Shown: positions 33,942 through 42,823 of the stretch, in pieces
Layout of the letters: each line of letters begins with the position of its first letter
Position numbering within the stretch: position 1 is the first letter of the stretch
DNA from: Roseiarcus sp963765375
Lineage (GTDB): Bacteria > Pseudomonadota > Alphaproteobacteria > Rhizobiales > Beijerinckiaceae
Assembly: GCA_963765375.1 (NCBI GenBank)
Contig: CAVXVZ010000005.1
Location: 992,001 to 1,056,000 of the forward strand
Length of the DNA stretch: 64,000 bases
Direction: 5' to 3'
Notes under the pieces: model-generated
What the model was told of the DNA's origin: nothing
What the model saw: the letters and a program-made list of their open reading frames with translations, nothing else
The model's database searches: none
Made by a program: the position numbers and the translations under genes

Positions 33942-34343
33942 ATGTCACAGCAAGGGATGCGCACATTTTCGACCGAGTTCAAGGAAGCTGTGGTGGTTCG
34001 GCTCGACGCCGGGGAGCGGATGGCGGCGGTTTCGGACGAACTGAAGATCAGGCGCAAGCTGCTTTACGAATGGCGAGCGGCCTATCGCGAGCTTGGCGCA
34101 GCCGGGCTCAACCGGAAGCGCGGACGTAAGCCGGGCGGCGCCCGCGCCAGTCCGGACGCTGCGCCGGCTACGCCTGCTCCGCTTACCGAACTGGCGCGGG
34201 CGCAAGCGCGGATTGTCGAGCTCGAGCGCAAGATCGGCAAGCAGCAGATGGACCTCGATTTTTTTCGCGAAGCCTTGCGGCTCATCGACGCACGGGACCT
34301 CATGTCTCGCGCGACGCCATCTACGCGGTCATTGAAGAAATGA
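33942..34343 (+). CDS. IS3-family transposase OrfA (DNA-binding)
   Basis: A 133-residue OrfA. The N-terminal helix-turn-helix is FSTEFKEAVVVRLDAGERMA followed by AVSDELKIRRKLLYEW. A basic linker (RKRGRKPGG) and a leucine-zipper-like helix (LARAQARIVELERKIGKQQM) follow near residues 83-105. The stop overlaps the orfB ATG by 4 bases, so orfB may be made by coupled translation rather than only by the frameshift common in this family. It would bind the terminal inverted repeats. Confidence 0.9.
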   Translation: MSQQGMRTFSTEFKEAVVVRLDAGERMAAVSDELKIRRKLLYEWRAAYRELGAAGLNRKRGRKPGGARASPDAAPATPAPLTELARAQARIVELERKIGKQQMDLDFFREALRLIDARDLMSRATPSTRSLKK

Positions 34344-35197
34344 ACGCGCGGGAGACGCAAGGCGCCCCCTCGATCGAGCATTTGTGCCGCTTAAGCGGCG
34401 TGTCGCGCGCCGGCTTCTATCGCTTTGGCGAGGTTCGCGCGCCGAAGCGAGCGGAAGCGGATCTGCGCGACAAAATCCAGACGATCGCGCTCAAAAATCG
34501 CTTCTACGGCTATCGGCGAGTTTGCCGAGACCTCTGGCGCGTCGATGGCCTGAAGGTCAATCACAAGCACGTCTTGCGCCTGATGCGTGAGGACAATCTG
34601 CTCCGCCTGCGCGAAAGGCCGTTCGTTCCCTACACCACCAACAGCCGGCATGAGTTTCCCATCGTCGCCAATCTGACGCGTGGACGCGTCCCAACCGGGC
34701 TCGATCAGATCTGGGTCGCCGACATCACTTATGTCAGGCTGGCGGGACAGTTTGTCTACCTGGCCGTCGTTCTCGACGCCTTTTCCCGCAGGGTGATCGG
34801 CTGGGCGCTCGCCGACCATCTCGAAGCGAGCCTGGCGATCGAAGCGCTCGACATGGCCTTGACCGCCCGAAGCCCCGAGCCCGGCCTCATCCATCACTCC
34901 GACCGGGGCGTGCAATACGCCTGCGCCGACTATTGCGACAAGCTCGCGGCGCGCGGCGCTCTGATCAGCATGAGCCGCGCCGGCAACCCTTATGACAACG
35001 CCAAGGCCGAGCGCTTCATGCGCACCCTGAAGGAGGAAGAAGTGAACGGCAAGACTTACGCGTCTGTCGACGACGCCCGAGCCCATATCGGCGCCTTCCT
35101 CGAAAACGTCTATAATCGAGCCCGACTGCACTCCGCGCTCGGCTACAAACCCCCGGTCGAGTTCGAAGCCGAACTCCGCCAATGCGAAACCGTCTGA
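34340..35197 (+). CDS. IS3-family transposase OrfB (DDE integrase)
   Basis: A 285-residue integrase-fold transposase. An HTH_21-type segment (FYGYRRVCRDLWRVDGLKVN) is followed by the rve core. The catalytic triad is Asp in IWVADITYVRL, Asp in HHSDRGVQY and Glu in NPYDNAKAERFMRTLK, at the spacing usual for IS3 elements. The C-terminal HSALGYKPPVEFEAE motif is present. The frame is intact, with a start ATG overlapping the orfA stop. Confidence 0.93.
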   Translation: MNARETQGAPSIEHLCRLSGVSRAGFYRFGEVRAPKRAEADLRDKIQTIALKNRFYGYRRVCRDLWRVDGLKVNHKHVLRLMREDNLLRLRERPFVPYTTNSRHEFPIVANLTRGRVPTGLDQIWVADITYVRLAGQFVYLAVVLDAFSRRVIGWALADHLEASLAIEALDMALTARSPEPGLIHHSDRGVQYACADYCDKLAARGALISMSRAGNPYDNAKAERFMRTLKEEEVNGKTYASVDDARAHIGAFLENVYNRARLHSALGYKPPVEFEAELRQCETV

Positions 35198-35518
35198 AAC
35201 GACACAACCAAAACTCTGTCCCTCAAATCCAGCGTCTCAGACAAAGGGTGCAGTTCATGCACGTGTCACCGTATTCCCACCGTATTCCCCCAATAGCGAG
35301 TGCGGCTAAGGATAATGGGGAAATATGCACGTGTCACCGTATTCTCGTGTCACCGTATTCCTAAGGATAATGGGGAAATATGCACGTGTCACCTATTCCC
35401 CGCGCGCCAGAAGCGGCCCCTTGGTGTTTGGCGCAAACCCCCGCCCCTGCCCCTCTCCCAGATGGGAGAGGGATTGAGGCGTTTGCGCGCTCCGTCTGCC
35501 CCGCGCTAAGTCTCGCCC

Positions 35519-37264
35519 ATGCCCTCCTCCCCTGCCGACCGCCTCGTCATTGCGCTCGCCCAGATCCCCGCGATCGTCGGCGACATCGCGGGCAATCGCG
35601 ACCGGCTGCGAAGAGCGTGCAAGGAGGCGGCGGCGTTCGGGGCCGACATCGTGATGGCGCCGGAACTCTACCTTTCCGGCTATCCGCCCGAGGACCTGGT
35701 GCTGAAGCCTGCGTTCCAGGAGGCGTGCCGGGCAGCCTGCGACGAGCTCGCGCGCTTGACCGCCGACGGCGGGCCGGCGACGCTGGTCGGCCTGCCCTGG
35801 GTCGAGGACGGCAAGCTCCATAACGCCATGGCGCTCCTCGACGGCGGGCGGATCGAGGCGGTCAGGTTCAAGGTCGATCTGCCCAACTATGGCGTCTTCG
35901 ACGAGAAGCGGGTGTTCGCGCCGGGGCCGTCGCCCGGTCCGATCGTGTTTCGCGGCGTGCGCGTCGGCGTCCCGATCTGCGAGGATATCTGGGGGCCTGA
36001 TCCGGTCGAATGCATACTCGAGACGGGCGGCGAGATTCTTCTCGTCGCCAACGCCTCGCCGTATGAGCGCGACAAGCTCGCCATTCGCCAGAATGTCGCC
36101 GTATCGCGCGTGGTCGAGAGCGGTTTGCCGCTCATCTATCTCAACATGGTTGGCGGCCAGGACGAGCTCGTGTTCGACGGCGCGAGTTTCGCGCTCAACG
36201 CCGACCGCAGCCTCGGCGCCCAATTGCCCGCCTTCCGCCCGATGGTCGCGAAAACGGTGTGGGAGCGCGGCGACAAGGGCTGGCGGTGCGTCGAGGGTCC
36301 GCGCGCGGTGGTCGAGGAGGGCGACGAAGCCGACTATGCGGCCTGCGTGATGGGCTTGCGCGACTACGTCGACAACAACCGATTCTCCGGAGTCGTGCTG
36401 GGCTTGTCGGGCGGCGTCGATTCGGCTCTGTGCGCGGCGATCGCCGTCGACGCCTTGGGCGCTGCGCGGGTGCTCGCGGTCATGCTGCCCTACCGTTTCA
36501 CCTCGAACGAATCGCTCGCCGACGCCGCGGGCTGCGCGAAGGCGCTCGGAATCCGCTACGACATTGTGCCGATCGCCGAGCCGGTCGAGGGCGTCGAACG
36601 CGCGCTTCAGCGCATGTTCGCCGGCAGGAAGCGCGACATCACCGAAGAGAACATCCAGAGCCGGGCGCGCGGGCTGATCCTGATGGCGATCTCGAACAAG
36701 ACCGGCGCGATGGTGGTGACGACCGGCAACAAGTCGGAGATTTCGGTCGGCTACGCGACGCTGTACGGCGACATGAACGGCGGCTTCAATCCGATCAAGG
36801 ACCTCTACAAGATGGAGGTCTTTCGCCTCTCGGGCTTGCGCAACCGCTGGAAGCCGGAAGGCGCGCTCGGGCCGGACGGCGAGGTGATCCCGCAGAACAT
36901 CCTCGTCAAGCCGCCGAGCGCCGAACTGCGCGAGAACCAGAAGGACGAGGATTCGCTGCCGCCCTATCCGGTGCTCGACGGCATTCTGCACGGGCTCGTG
37001 GAGAAGGAGATGCGGATCGCCGACATCGTCGCCCAAGGCTACGATCCGGAGACGGTGCGCAAGGTCGAGCGGCTGCTTTATCTCGCCGAATACAAGCGCC
37101 GCCAGTCGGCGCCGGGGGTGAAGGTCGGACCGAAGAACTTCGGCCGCGACCGGCGCTATCCGATCGTCAACCGCTTCCGCGACGGAGGCCTCGAGGCGCA
37201 GAAGCCCGACCCGTCGATCGCGCCGCCGAAGTCGATCGGGACGAGCGAGCGGTTCGAGGAGTAG
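35519..37264 (+). CDS. nadE: glutamine-dependent NAD+ synthetase
   Basis: A 581-residue two-domain NadE. The N-terminal nitrilase-fold glutaminase carries Glu49 (APELYLSGYP), Lys118 (RFKVDLPNYG) and Cys154 (PICEDIWGP). The C-terminal ATP-pyrophosphatase domain has LSGGVDSAL at 296-304 and TGNKSEISVGYATLYGDMNG. It converts nicotinic acid adenine dinucleotide to NAD+ using glutamine-derived ammonia. The ATG follows the end of the GTGTCACC repeat array by about 120 bases. There is no operon partner. Confidence 0.94.
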   Translation: MPSSPADRLVIALAQIPAIVGDIAGNRDRLRRACKEAAAFGADIVMAPELYLSGYPPEDLVLKPAFQEACRAACDELARLTADGGPATLVGLPWVEDGKLHNAMALLDGGRIEAVRFKVDLPNYGVFDEKRVFAPGPSPGPIVFRGVRVGVPICEDIWGPDPVECILETGGEILLVANASPYERDKLAIRQNVAVSRVVESGLPLIYLNMVGGQDELVFDGASFALNADRSLGAQLPAFRPMVAKTVWERGDKGWRCVEGPRAVVEEGDEADYAACVMGLRDYVDNNRFSGVVLGLSGGVDSALCAAIAVDALGAARVLAVMLPYRFTSNESLADAAGCAKALGIRYDIVPIAEPVEGVERALQRMFAGRKRDITEENIQSRARGLILMAISNKTGAMVVTTGNKSEISVGYATLYGDMNGGFNPIKDLYKMEVFRLSGLRNRWKPEGALGPDGEVIPQNILVKPPSAELRENQKDEDSLPPYPVLDGILHGLVEKEMRIADIVAQGYDPETVRKVERLLYLAEYKRRQSAPGVKVGPKNFGRDRRYPIVNRFRDGGLEAQKPDPSIAPPKSIGTSERFEE

Positions 37265-37392
37265 AGCGGCCAATAGCATCGGACCGCTGGCTCCTGTCGC
37301 CTTTGGGCGCGGTTGCCTGTTGACAAGCGAAACTCGCGAACGTGACAACGCCTGTCGGGGATTTCCTCTCGAAGTCCCGGAGCGTGGGCTGC

Positions 37393-38703
37393 ATGTCCAA
37401 AAACGATGAGCCTCAATTCTGGCGGAACGCGCGCAATCATCTGATCCGCTACGGCGGCAGCTTCGAGTCGCTGATCATCGAACGCGCAGCCGGCAGCTTT
37501 GTTTATGACGCCGACGATCGCGCGATCCTCGACTTCACCTCCGGCCAGATGAGCGCCATCCTCGGCCATTCGCATCCCGAGATCGTCGAGGTCGTGACCA
37601 ACTCGATCAATCGGCTTGATCATCTCTTCAGCGGGATGATTTCGCGACCCGTCGTCGACCTCGCGACCGCGCTTGCCGAAAAGACGCCTGAAGGTCTCGA
37701 CCGCGCGTTGCTGCTCTCGACCGGCGCCGAATCGAATGAAGCTGCGATCCGCATGGCGAAGCTTGTCACCGGCAAATATGAAGTCGTCGGTTTCGCCCAG
37801 TCGTGGCATGGCATGACCGGGGCCGCCGCCTCGGCGACTTACAGCGCCGGCCGCCGCGGCGTCGGTCCGGCGGCCGTGGGATCCTACGCGATACCGGCGC
37901 CGTTCCCATTCCGTCCGCGGTTCGAGAGAAAGGGCGAGTACGACTGGAAGGGCGAGCTCGACTACGCCTTCGATCTGATCGACCGCCAGTCGAGCGGCAG
38001 CCTCGCCGCCTTCATAGCCGAGCCGATCTTGAGCTCCGGCGGCGTCATCGACCTGCCGCTCGGCTACCTCGCCGCCCTGAAGCAAAAGTGCGAGGAGCGC
38101 GGCATGCTTCTGATCCTCGACGAGGCGCAGACGGGCGTCGGCCGCACCGGCACGCTGTTCGCCTTCGAGCGCGACGGCGTCACCCCCGACATTCTGACGC
38201 TGTCGAAAACGCTCGGCGCCGGCTTGCCTTTGTCGGCGGTCATCACTTCGGCGGCGATTGAAGAAAAGGCGCACGCGCTCGGCTATCTATTCTATACGAC
38301 GCATGTGTCCGACCCCCTGCCCGCCGCCGTCGGCCTGAAGGTGCTCGAGGTCGTCGAGCGCGATCATCTCGTCGAACGCGCGCGTATCGCCGGCAAACGC
38401 CTTTACGATGGCCTTTGCGCGTTGCAGCAGCGCTATCAGTGCATCGGCGATGTGCGCGGCCGCGGGCTTTTGCTCGGCATGGAGATCGTGAAAGACCGTC
38501 AGAGCCGCGCCGCCGATGGCGAATTCGGCGTCCGCATCACCCGCGAGTGCATGAAGCTCGGCCTCAGCATGAACGTGGTGCAGTTGCCGGGCATGGGCGG
38601 CGTCTTCCGCATCGCGCCGCCATTGACGGTCAGCGACGGCGAAATCGACCTCGGCCTGTCGATCCTTGGCGATGCGATCGAGAACTCCTACAGGGCCGCG
38701 TGA
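37393..38703 (+). CDS. dgdA: 2,2-dialkylglycine decarboxylase (class III aminotransferase fold)
   Basis: A 436-residue PLP enzyme that, from memory, follows the characterised Burkholderia DGD closely along its length: FWRNARNHLIRYGGSFE, DFTSGQMSAILGHSHPEIV, STGAESNEAAIRMAKLVTGK, FAQSWHGMTGAAASATYSAG, AEPILSSGG, LDEAQTGVGRTGT and TLSKTLGAGLPL, which holds the PLP lysine. It decarboxylates and transaminates 2-aminoisobutyrate and related dialkyl amino acids. The ATG at 37393 gives the expected N-terminus (MSKNDEPQFW) and nearly the reference length of 433. Its place next to sugar-acid genes is unexpected and may only reflect proximity. Confidence 0.92.
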   Translation: MSKNDEPQFWRNARNHLIRYGGSFESLIIERAAGSFVYDADDRAILDFTSGQMSAILGHSHPEIVEVVTNSINRLDHLFSGMISRPVVDLATALAEKTPEGLDRALLLSTGAESNEAAIRMAKLVTGKYEVVGFAQSWHGMTGAAASATYSAGRRGVGPAAVGSYAIPAPFPFRPRFERKGEYDWKGELDYAFDLIDRQSSGSLAAFIAEPILSSGGVIDLPLGYLAALKQKCEERGMLLILDEAQTGVGRTGTLFAFERDGVTPDILTLSKTLGAGLPLSAVITSAAIEEKAHALGYLFYTTHVSDPLPAAVGLKVLEVVERDHLVERARIAGKRLYDGLCALQQRYQCIGDVRGRGLLLGMEIVKDRQSRAADGEFGVRITRECMKLGLSMNVVQLPGMGGVFRIAPPLTVSDGEIDLGLSILGDAIENSYRAA

Positions 38704-38793
38704 TTTCCACGGTCCTACGACAAGTCATTTGCTCGTGTTGGCCGGAGACGTCGACCCGTGCGGCGAGCGATCAAACGCGAGGGGAAAGCAGAC

Positions 38794-39918
38794 ATGGCGC
38801 GGATCGAGCGGATCGAGCTGCGGTTTATCGACATCCCGCCAAAGGTCAAACGCACCGACGCGATCCAAAGTTTCTCGTCGCAGGAAACTCCGATCGTAAC
38901 GGTGATCGACAGCGACGGCGCCTCGGGGACTGGCTACAGCTATACCATCGGCACGGGCGGCTCGTCGGTCATGCGCCTCTTGTCCGATCACCTGGCGCCG
39001 AGGCTGATCGGCAAGGACGCCGAGCGGGTCGAGGCCATCTGGCGCGAACTTGAGTTTGCGACCCATGCGACCACCATCGGCGCGATCTCGTCGCTCGCGC
39101 TGGCGGCGATCGACATCGCGCTCTGGGATCTCCGCGCCAAGCGTCAGAAATTGCCGCTCTGGATCGTCGCTGGCGGCGCCGCAGACCGCCGGCCGCTCTA
39201 TACGACCGAGGGCGGTTGGCTGCATATCGACGAAGGAGCGCTGATCGAGGATGCGCTCGCCGCCCGCGAACAGGGATTCACCGGCTCGAAGATCAAGATC
39301 GGCCGGCCGCACGTCTCCGAGGACTATCGGCGCCTCGCCGCCGTGCGCTCGGCCCTTGGACCCGGTTACGAAATCATGACCGACGCCAACCAGGGTTTCG
39401 CGCTCGACGAGGCGATCCGGCGCGCTGGCCGCTTCGCCGACCTCGATCTCGCCTGGATCGAGGAGCCATTGCCGGCAGACGACCTCGAGGGTCATCGCCG
39501 GCTGACGCGGGCGACCACAACGCCGATCGCCGTCGGCGAATCGATGTATTCGATCCGGCATTTCCGCGAATACATGGCCAAGGGCGCCTGCTCGATCGTA
39601 CAGGTCGACGCAGCGCGTATCGGCGGCGTCACGCCGTGGCTCAAGGTCGCGCATATGGCCGAGGCGTTCGACATGCCCATGTGCCCGCACTTCCTGATGG
39701 AGCTGCACGTCAGCCTCGCCTGCGCGGTTCCGAACGGAAAATACGTCGAGTACATCCCTCAGCTCGACGACCTGACGACCTCGGCGTTGCGGATCGAGAA
39801 CGGCATGGCGGTCGCGCCTATGACGCCGGGCGTCGGCGTCGAATGGGACCTTGACGCCGTGAAGGCCAAGAGCCTTCCGGAGTTCAGCCTCGCATTCGGA
39901 AGGGGAGCACCGTCGTGA
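38794..39918 (+). CDS. enolase superfamily dehydratase (mandelate racemase subgroup)
   Basis: A 374-residue enzyme with the enolase-superfamily capping domain and barrel. Catalytic and metal residues fit the mandelate racemase group: K166-x-K168 (SKIKIG), metal ligands D197 (TDANQG), E223 (WIEEPL) and E249 (GES), the D272 relay and H299 (CPHF). Such enzymes dehydrate acid sugars such as fuconate, rhamnonate or galactarate. The ATG at 38794 follows a GAGGGGAAAG ribosome-binding site. It is coupled by a GTGA overlap to a rhamnose-mutarotase-like gene, suggesting a six-carbon deoxy-sugar acid substrate (inference). Confidence 0.88.
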   Translation: MARIERIELRFIDIPPKVKRTDAIQSFSSQETPIVTVIDSDGASGTGYSYTIGTGGSSVMRLLSDHLAPRLIGKDAERVEAIWRELEFATHATTIGAISSLALAAIDIALWDLRAKRQKLPLWIVAGGAADRRPLYTTEGGWLHIDEGALIEDALAAREQGFTGSKIKIGRPHVSEDYRRLAAVRSALGPGYEIMTDANQGFALDEAIRRAGRFADLDLAWIEEPLPADDLEGHRRLTRATTTPIAVGESMYSIRHFREYMAKGACSIVQVDAARIGGVTPWLKVAHMAEAFDMPMCPHFLMELHVSLACAVPNGKYVEYIPQLDDLTTSALRIENGMAVAPMTPGVGVEWDLDAVKAKSLPEFSLAFGRGAPS

Positions 39919-40244
39919 AGCGCATGGGCATGGTGATCGGCATCAAACCGGACCAGATCGCCGAATACAAGCGAACGCACGCCGCCGTCTGGCCCGAAGT
40001 TCTGGCCAGGATCTCTGCCTGCAACATCCGCAACTATACGATCTTCCTGCGCGAGCCGGAAAATCTGTTGTTTGCCTACTGGGAATATCACGGAGAAGAC
40101 TGGGCCGCCGAGGCAAGGACGATGGCGGCCGACGCGCGCACCCAAGACTGGTGGGCGATCCACGAACCGATGCAGGCGCCGCTCGCGACTCGCAAGCCGG
40201 GCGAGTGGTGGGCGATGGCGGAAGAGGTGTTTCACCACGACTGA
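39915..40244 (+). CDS. L-rhamnose mutarotase family protein (RhaM/DUF718)
   Basis: A 109-residue ferredoxin-like-fold protein of the RhaM family. Characteristic pieces are the Tyr/His pair in EYKRTHAAVWPEV, ISACNIRNYTIFL, FAYWEYHGEDW and the paired tryptophans in QDWWAIHEPMQ near residue 80. RhaM interconverts alpha and beta anomers of L-rhamnose. The GTG start overlaps the enolase-superfamily stop by 4 bases; an ATG three codons later is an alternative. The coupling suggests both act on the same sugar pathway, imported by the adjacent ribose-type ABC system. Confidence 0.88.
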   Translation: MKRMGMVIGIKPDQIAEYKRTHAAVWPEVLARISACNIRNYTIFLREPENLLFAYWEYHGEDWAAEARTMAADARTQDWWAIHEPMQAPLATRKPGEWWAMAEEVFHHD

Positions 40245-40291
40245 GACGAGCGCGCGACCGGCCGTCCGGGTCTGTCGGCGCGAGGCGCCAT

Positions 40292-41302
40292 TCAGTTTCT
40301 CGCCTTTCCGACCTGGATGAGGAACGGCGGCCGCAACGATTCGGGCAATGAGCCGATGCGCTTCAATCGCTCGATATTGGGCTCGAGCGATCGGCGTATG
40401 TGAGCCTTGAGCGTCGCCATCGCCGCCCGCTTGTCGCGCGCGAGCAGAAAATCGTAGATCGTGAGATGCTCGGCGAGCATCGTCTCGATCTCCTCATCCT
40501 CCTGGATCAGGGCGAAGGTCGAGTGGGTCGCGAACAGCGGCAGCGCGTTGCGGCGGATGGCGTCGCGAAGCTGCTGATTCGCGCACGAGAGCACCACCTC
40601 TCCGTGCAAGTCGACCTCGAGCCGCTCGAGTCGGGCGGGCGTGTTGTGATGGTGCTGCGCCTTCTCCACCCGGGCGCGCTTCGCGCGGAGCTCGGCCGGC
40701 GACAGGCTCTCCATGGCCTGCCCCAGCGCGGCCGGCTCGAGAAGCCAGCGCATTTCGAAATGTTCGCGCAGCCGATCGACGGTGAGCGGGCCGGCGTACC
40801 AGCGCTGATTGGCGCCTTTTTCGATGAGCCCGGTGCGCTCGAGTCGAGTGAGCACCTCGTGGGCGACGGTCCGGCTGACGTCGAAATGCTCGGCGAGCGC
40901 GCTCTCGTTGACAAGGAGCCGGCCGTACGACAGCAATGCGGCGACGGCATGCTCGACCAGGGGGTAGATGCGCGCCTGATTGAGCGTCTTGAGGCTGCCC
41001 GACACCGTCTCGGGCAAACGCAGGCCGGAGTCCACGAGCTCCCGGCGCACGATCGTTCGCGGATCTGCGTCGACGGCCAAGAAGCCCCTTCCCCCGAATC
41101 TCTTGATCAGTCCTTCGTCGCTCAGCCTCTGCAGCGCGGCGGCCGCTGGAATGCGGCTCGATTTGAAGGCGCGGGCGACCCCCGCCTCGCCCAGGACCAG
41201 CCCGGCGGGAAAGCTGCAGTCGAGCAGATGTTGGCGCAACACGGCGTAGATGATCTCGTAAAGCGGCCGAGAGCCGATCTGTTGAAGCGCGGCGCGCATC
41301 AC
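40292..41302 (-). CDS. GntR/FCD-type regulator with two winged helix-turn-helix domains
   Basis: A 336-residue regulator, about 100 residues longer than a normal FCD-GntR protein. The first winged-HTH lies at about residues 12-77 (LYEIIYAVLRQHLLD to GGRGFLAV). A second winged-HTH is at about 112-170 (YPLVEHAVAALLSYGRLLVN, SALAEHFDVSRTVAHEVLTR). An all-helical FCD-like ligand domain follows (MRWLLEPAALGQAMESLS, LEVDLHGEV, LAEHLTIYDFLLARD). Its ATG overlaps the ABC ATPase stop, so it is the last gene of the transporter operon and likely regulates it in response to the sugar acid. Confidence 0.85.
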   Translation of the reverse strand: MMRAALQQIGSRPLYEIIYAVLRQHLLDCSFPAGLVLGEAGVARAFKSSRIPAAAALQRLSDEGLIKRFGGRGFLAVDADPRTIVRRELVDSGLRLPETVSGSLKTLNQARIYPLVEHAVAALLSYGRLLVNESALAEHFDVSRTVAHEVLTRLERTGLIEKGANQRWYAGPLTVDRLREHFEMRWLLEPAALGQAMESLSPAELRAKRARVEKAQHHHNTPARLERLEVDLHGEVVLSCANQQLRDAIRRNALPLFATHSTFALIQEDEEIETMLAEHLTIYDFLLARDKRAAMATLKAHIRRSLEPNIERLKRIGSLPESLRPPFLIQVGKARN

Positions 41303-42816
41303 GCGCCAGCGTTGGCGGGCTCGACCGCGTGGATGAAGTTCATGACTGCGGCGCTGGTCGGCTCGTAGCGATGGTTATTCGCGACCTCGCCGACGATCCT
41401 GAACTCGTGCAGCACGAGAATTCGATCGGCCAGGGTGACCATCTCGGCCATGTCCGAAGTGATCAGCAGCACCGACACGCCGTCGCGCGCGATGCCGGCG
41501 ATCAGCTCGTGAATCTCGACTTTGGTCTTGACGTCGATTCCAACCGTGGGTTCATCGACGATCAGGATGTCAGTCTGCGCGGCCAGCCATTTCGCGATCG
41601 AGACTTTCTGCTGATTCCCCCCCGAAAGGGTTGAGACCATCGCGTCGATCGACGGCGTGCGGATCGCCAGCCGTCCAACGAACGGGGTCGCCGCCTTCGC
41701 CTCGGCGCCGGGCGTGATGAGCCCGAGAAATCCGGCGATGCGCCGCCAGATCGTGATCGCGATATTGTCTCTGACCGGATAGGCAAGCAGCAGGCCTTCG
41801 CCCTTGCGGTCCTCGCTCACATAGCCGATACGATACCTTTCAAGCGCCTCGTGCATCGAACGGATGCGCACTGGCTGTCCGCCGACGCGGATCTCTCCGG
41901 CGGTAATGCGGCCGAAGCCAAGAATGCTGCGCGCGAGCTCGGTGCGCCCGGCGCCCACCAGGCCATAGAGCCCGAGGATTTCGCCCTTGTGAAGGCTCAA
42001 GTCGACGCCCCGGTGTCCGAACGAAGTCGAGACCGCCTCGAGCTCGAGAACAGTCCGATTCGCGTCAGGGTTGCGGATTCCGATGTCGGCGACGCGCTCG
42101 TCGCGGCCGATCATCAACGACACCAGTCGTCCCCGCGTGACGCTGGCTATGGGCTCGTCGGCGGCGGCGATCTTGCCGTCGCGCAACACCGTCACGCGAT
42201 CGCAGAGCGAGAGCACTTCCTCCAGCTTGTGACTGACGAAGACGATGGCGACGCCCTGCGCCCTGAGCCGACGCAGGACGCCGAAGAGCGCAGCCGCTTC
42301 GTGGCCGCTGATCGACGCGGTCGGCTCGTCCAGCAGCAGGAGCTTGGCCTTGAGCGAGAGCGCCTTGGCGATCTCGACGAGTTGCATCTGCGCGACCGAG
42401 AGCGTCGCTACCTCGGCCCGCGTATCGATAGCCCGGTCGAGCAGGTCGAGGAACCCGCGCGCCTGCCGGTGCACTTCCGCATAGTCGACCATGCCGTTTG
42501 TGGTCGGCAAGTGTTCGAGCAGGATATTCTCGCCGACCGAAAAACGCGGGATGAGATTGCGTTCCTGATGCACGGCGCCGATCGCGGCGGCCAGCGCATC
42601 ACGCGGGGAAGCGAACTCCGCCGGCCGACCGTCAAGCATGAGACGCCCGGAATTGGGCTTATAGACCCCGGTCACGATTTTGATGAGCGTTGACTTTCCC
42701 GCGCCGTTTTCGCCCATAAGCGCATGGATCTCGCCCGCCCCTACGCGGAACGTCACATCGTCGAGCGCCCGGACGCTCGGGAAGTCCTTGGTCACGTGAT
42801 CGATGGAGAGATCCAT
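41299..42816 (-). CDS. ribose-type sugar ABC transporter ATP-binding protein
   Basis: A 505-residue RbsA/XylG-like ATPase with two fused nucleotide-binding domains. Domain 1 has Walker A GENGAGKST near residue 35, signature LSVAQMQLVEIAKAL and Walker B LLLDEPTAS. Domain 2 has GLVGAGRTELAR, signature LSGGNQQKVSIAKWL and Walker B DILIVDEPTVGID. It begins 7 bases after the first permease gene (42824) ends and overlaps the GntR gene. It powers import by the two permeases. The substrate is likely a monosaccharide or sugar acid. Confidence 0.93.
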   Translation of the reverse strand: MDLSIDHVTKDFPSVRALDDVTFRVGAGEIHALMGENGAGKSTLIKIVTGVYKPNSGRLMLDGRPAEFASPRDALAAAIGAVHQERNLIPRFSVGENILLEHLPTTNGMVDYAEVHRQARGFLDLLDRAIDTRAEVATLSVAQMQLVEIAKALSLKAKLLLLDEPTASISGHEAAALFGVLRRLRAQGVAIVFVSHKLEEVLSLCDRVTVLRDGKIAAADEPIASVTRGRLVSLMIGRDERVADIGIRNPDANRTVLELEAVSTSFGHRGVDLSLHKGEILGLYGLVGAGRTELARSILGFGRITAGEIRVGGQPVRIRSMHEALERYRIGYVSEDRKGEGLLLAYPVRDNIAITIWRRIAGFLGLITPGAEAKAATPFVGRLAIRTPSIDAMVSTLSGGNQQKVSIAKWLAAQTDILIVDEPTVGIDVKTKVEIHELIAGIARDGVSVLLITSDMAEMVTLADRILVLHEFRIVGEVANNHRYEPTSAAVMNFIHAVEPANAGA

Positions 42817-42823
42817 GTGGCCG

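Larger units (their letters stand above)
33881..35257 (+). mobile_element. intact IS3-family insertion sequence (1377 bp)
   Basis: Imperfect terminal inverted repeats bound the element. The left end begins TGAACTGCCCCCCGAAAGTG, and the complement of the right end begins TGAACTGCACCCTTTGTCTG; TGAGAC and GACAGAG also match further in. The 4-base TGCA at 33877-33880 and 35258-35261 is a likely target duplication. Removing the element restores GGGGAAATATGCACGTGTCA, a complete array unit. It contains orfA and orfB with an intact DDE transposase, so it could be active or recently so. Confidence 0.88.
33735..35400. repeat. GTGTCACC repeat array interrupted by an IS3-family element
   Basis: Excluding the inserted element, the array has seven GTGTCACC units on the plus strand (33748, 33766, 33843, 35263, 35331, 35347 and 35386) and one inverted GGTGACAC (33781). 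Most are part of a longer unit, GGGGAAATATGCACGTGTCA then CCGTATTC. A larger segment beginning TAGCGAGTGCGGCTAAGGAT occurs on both sides of the insertion (from about 33806 and 35293). Spacing is irregular. Diverged copies occur at 24064 and 24169. No protein-coding role is supported. Confidence 0.75.

Noticed and set aside
33735..35400. Possible CRISPR array built from the GTGTCACC units
   Set aside because: Units are short, irregularly spaced, partly inverted, and separated by related rather than unique spacers; no cas genes are present.
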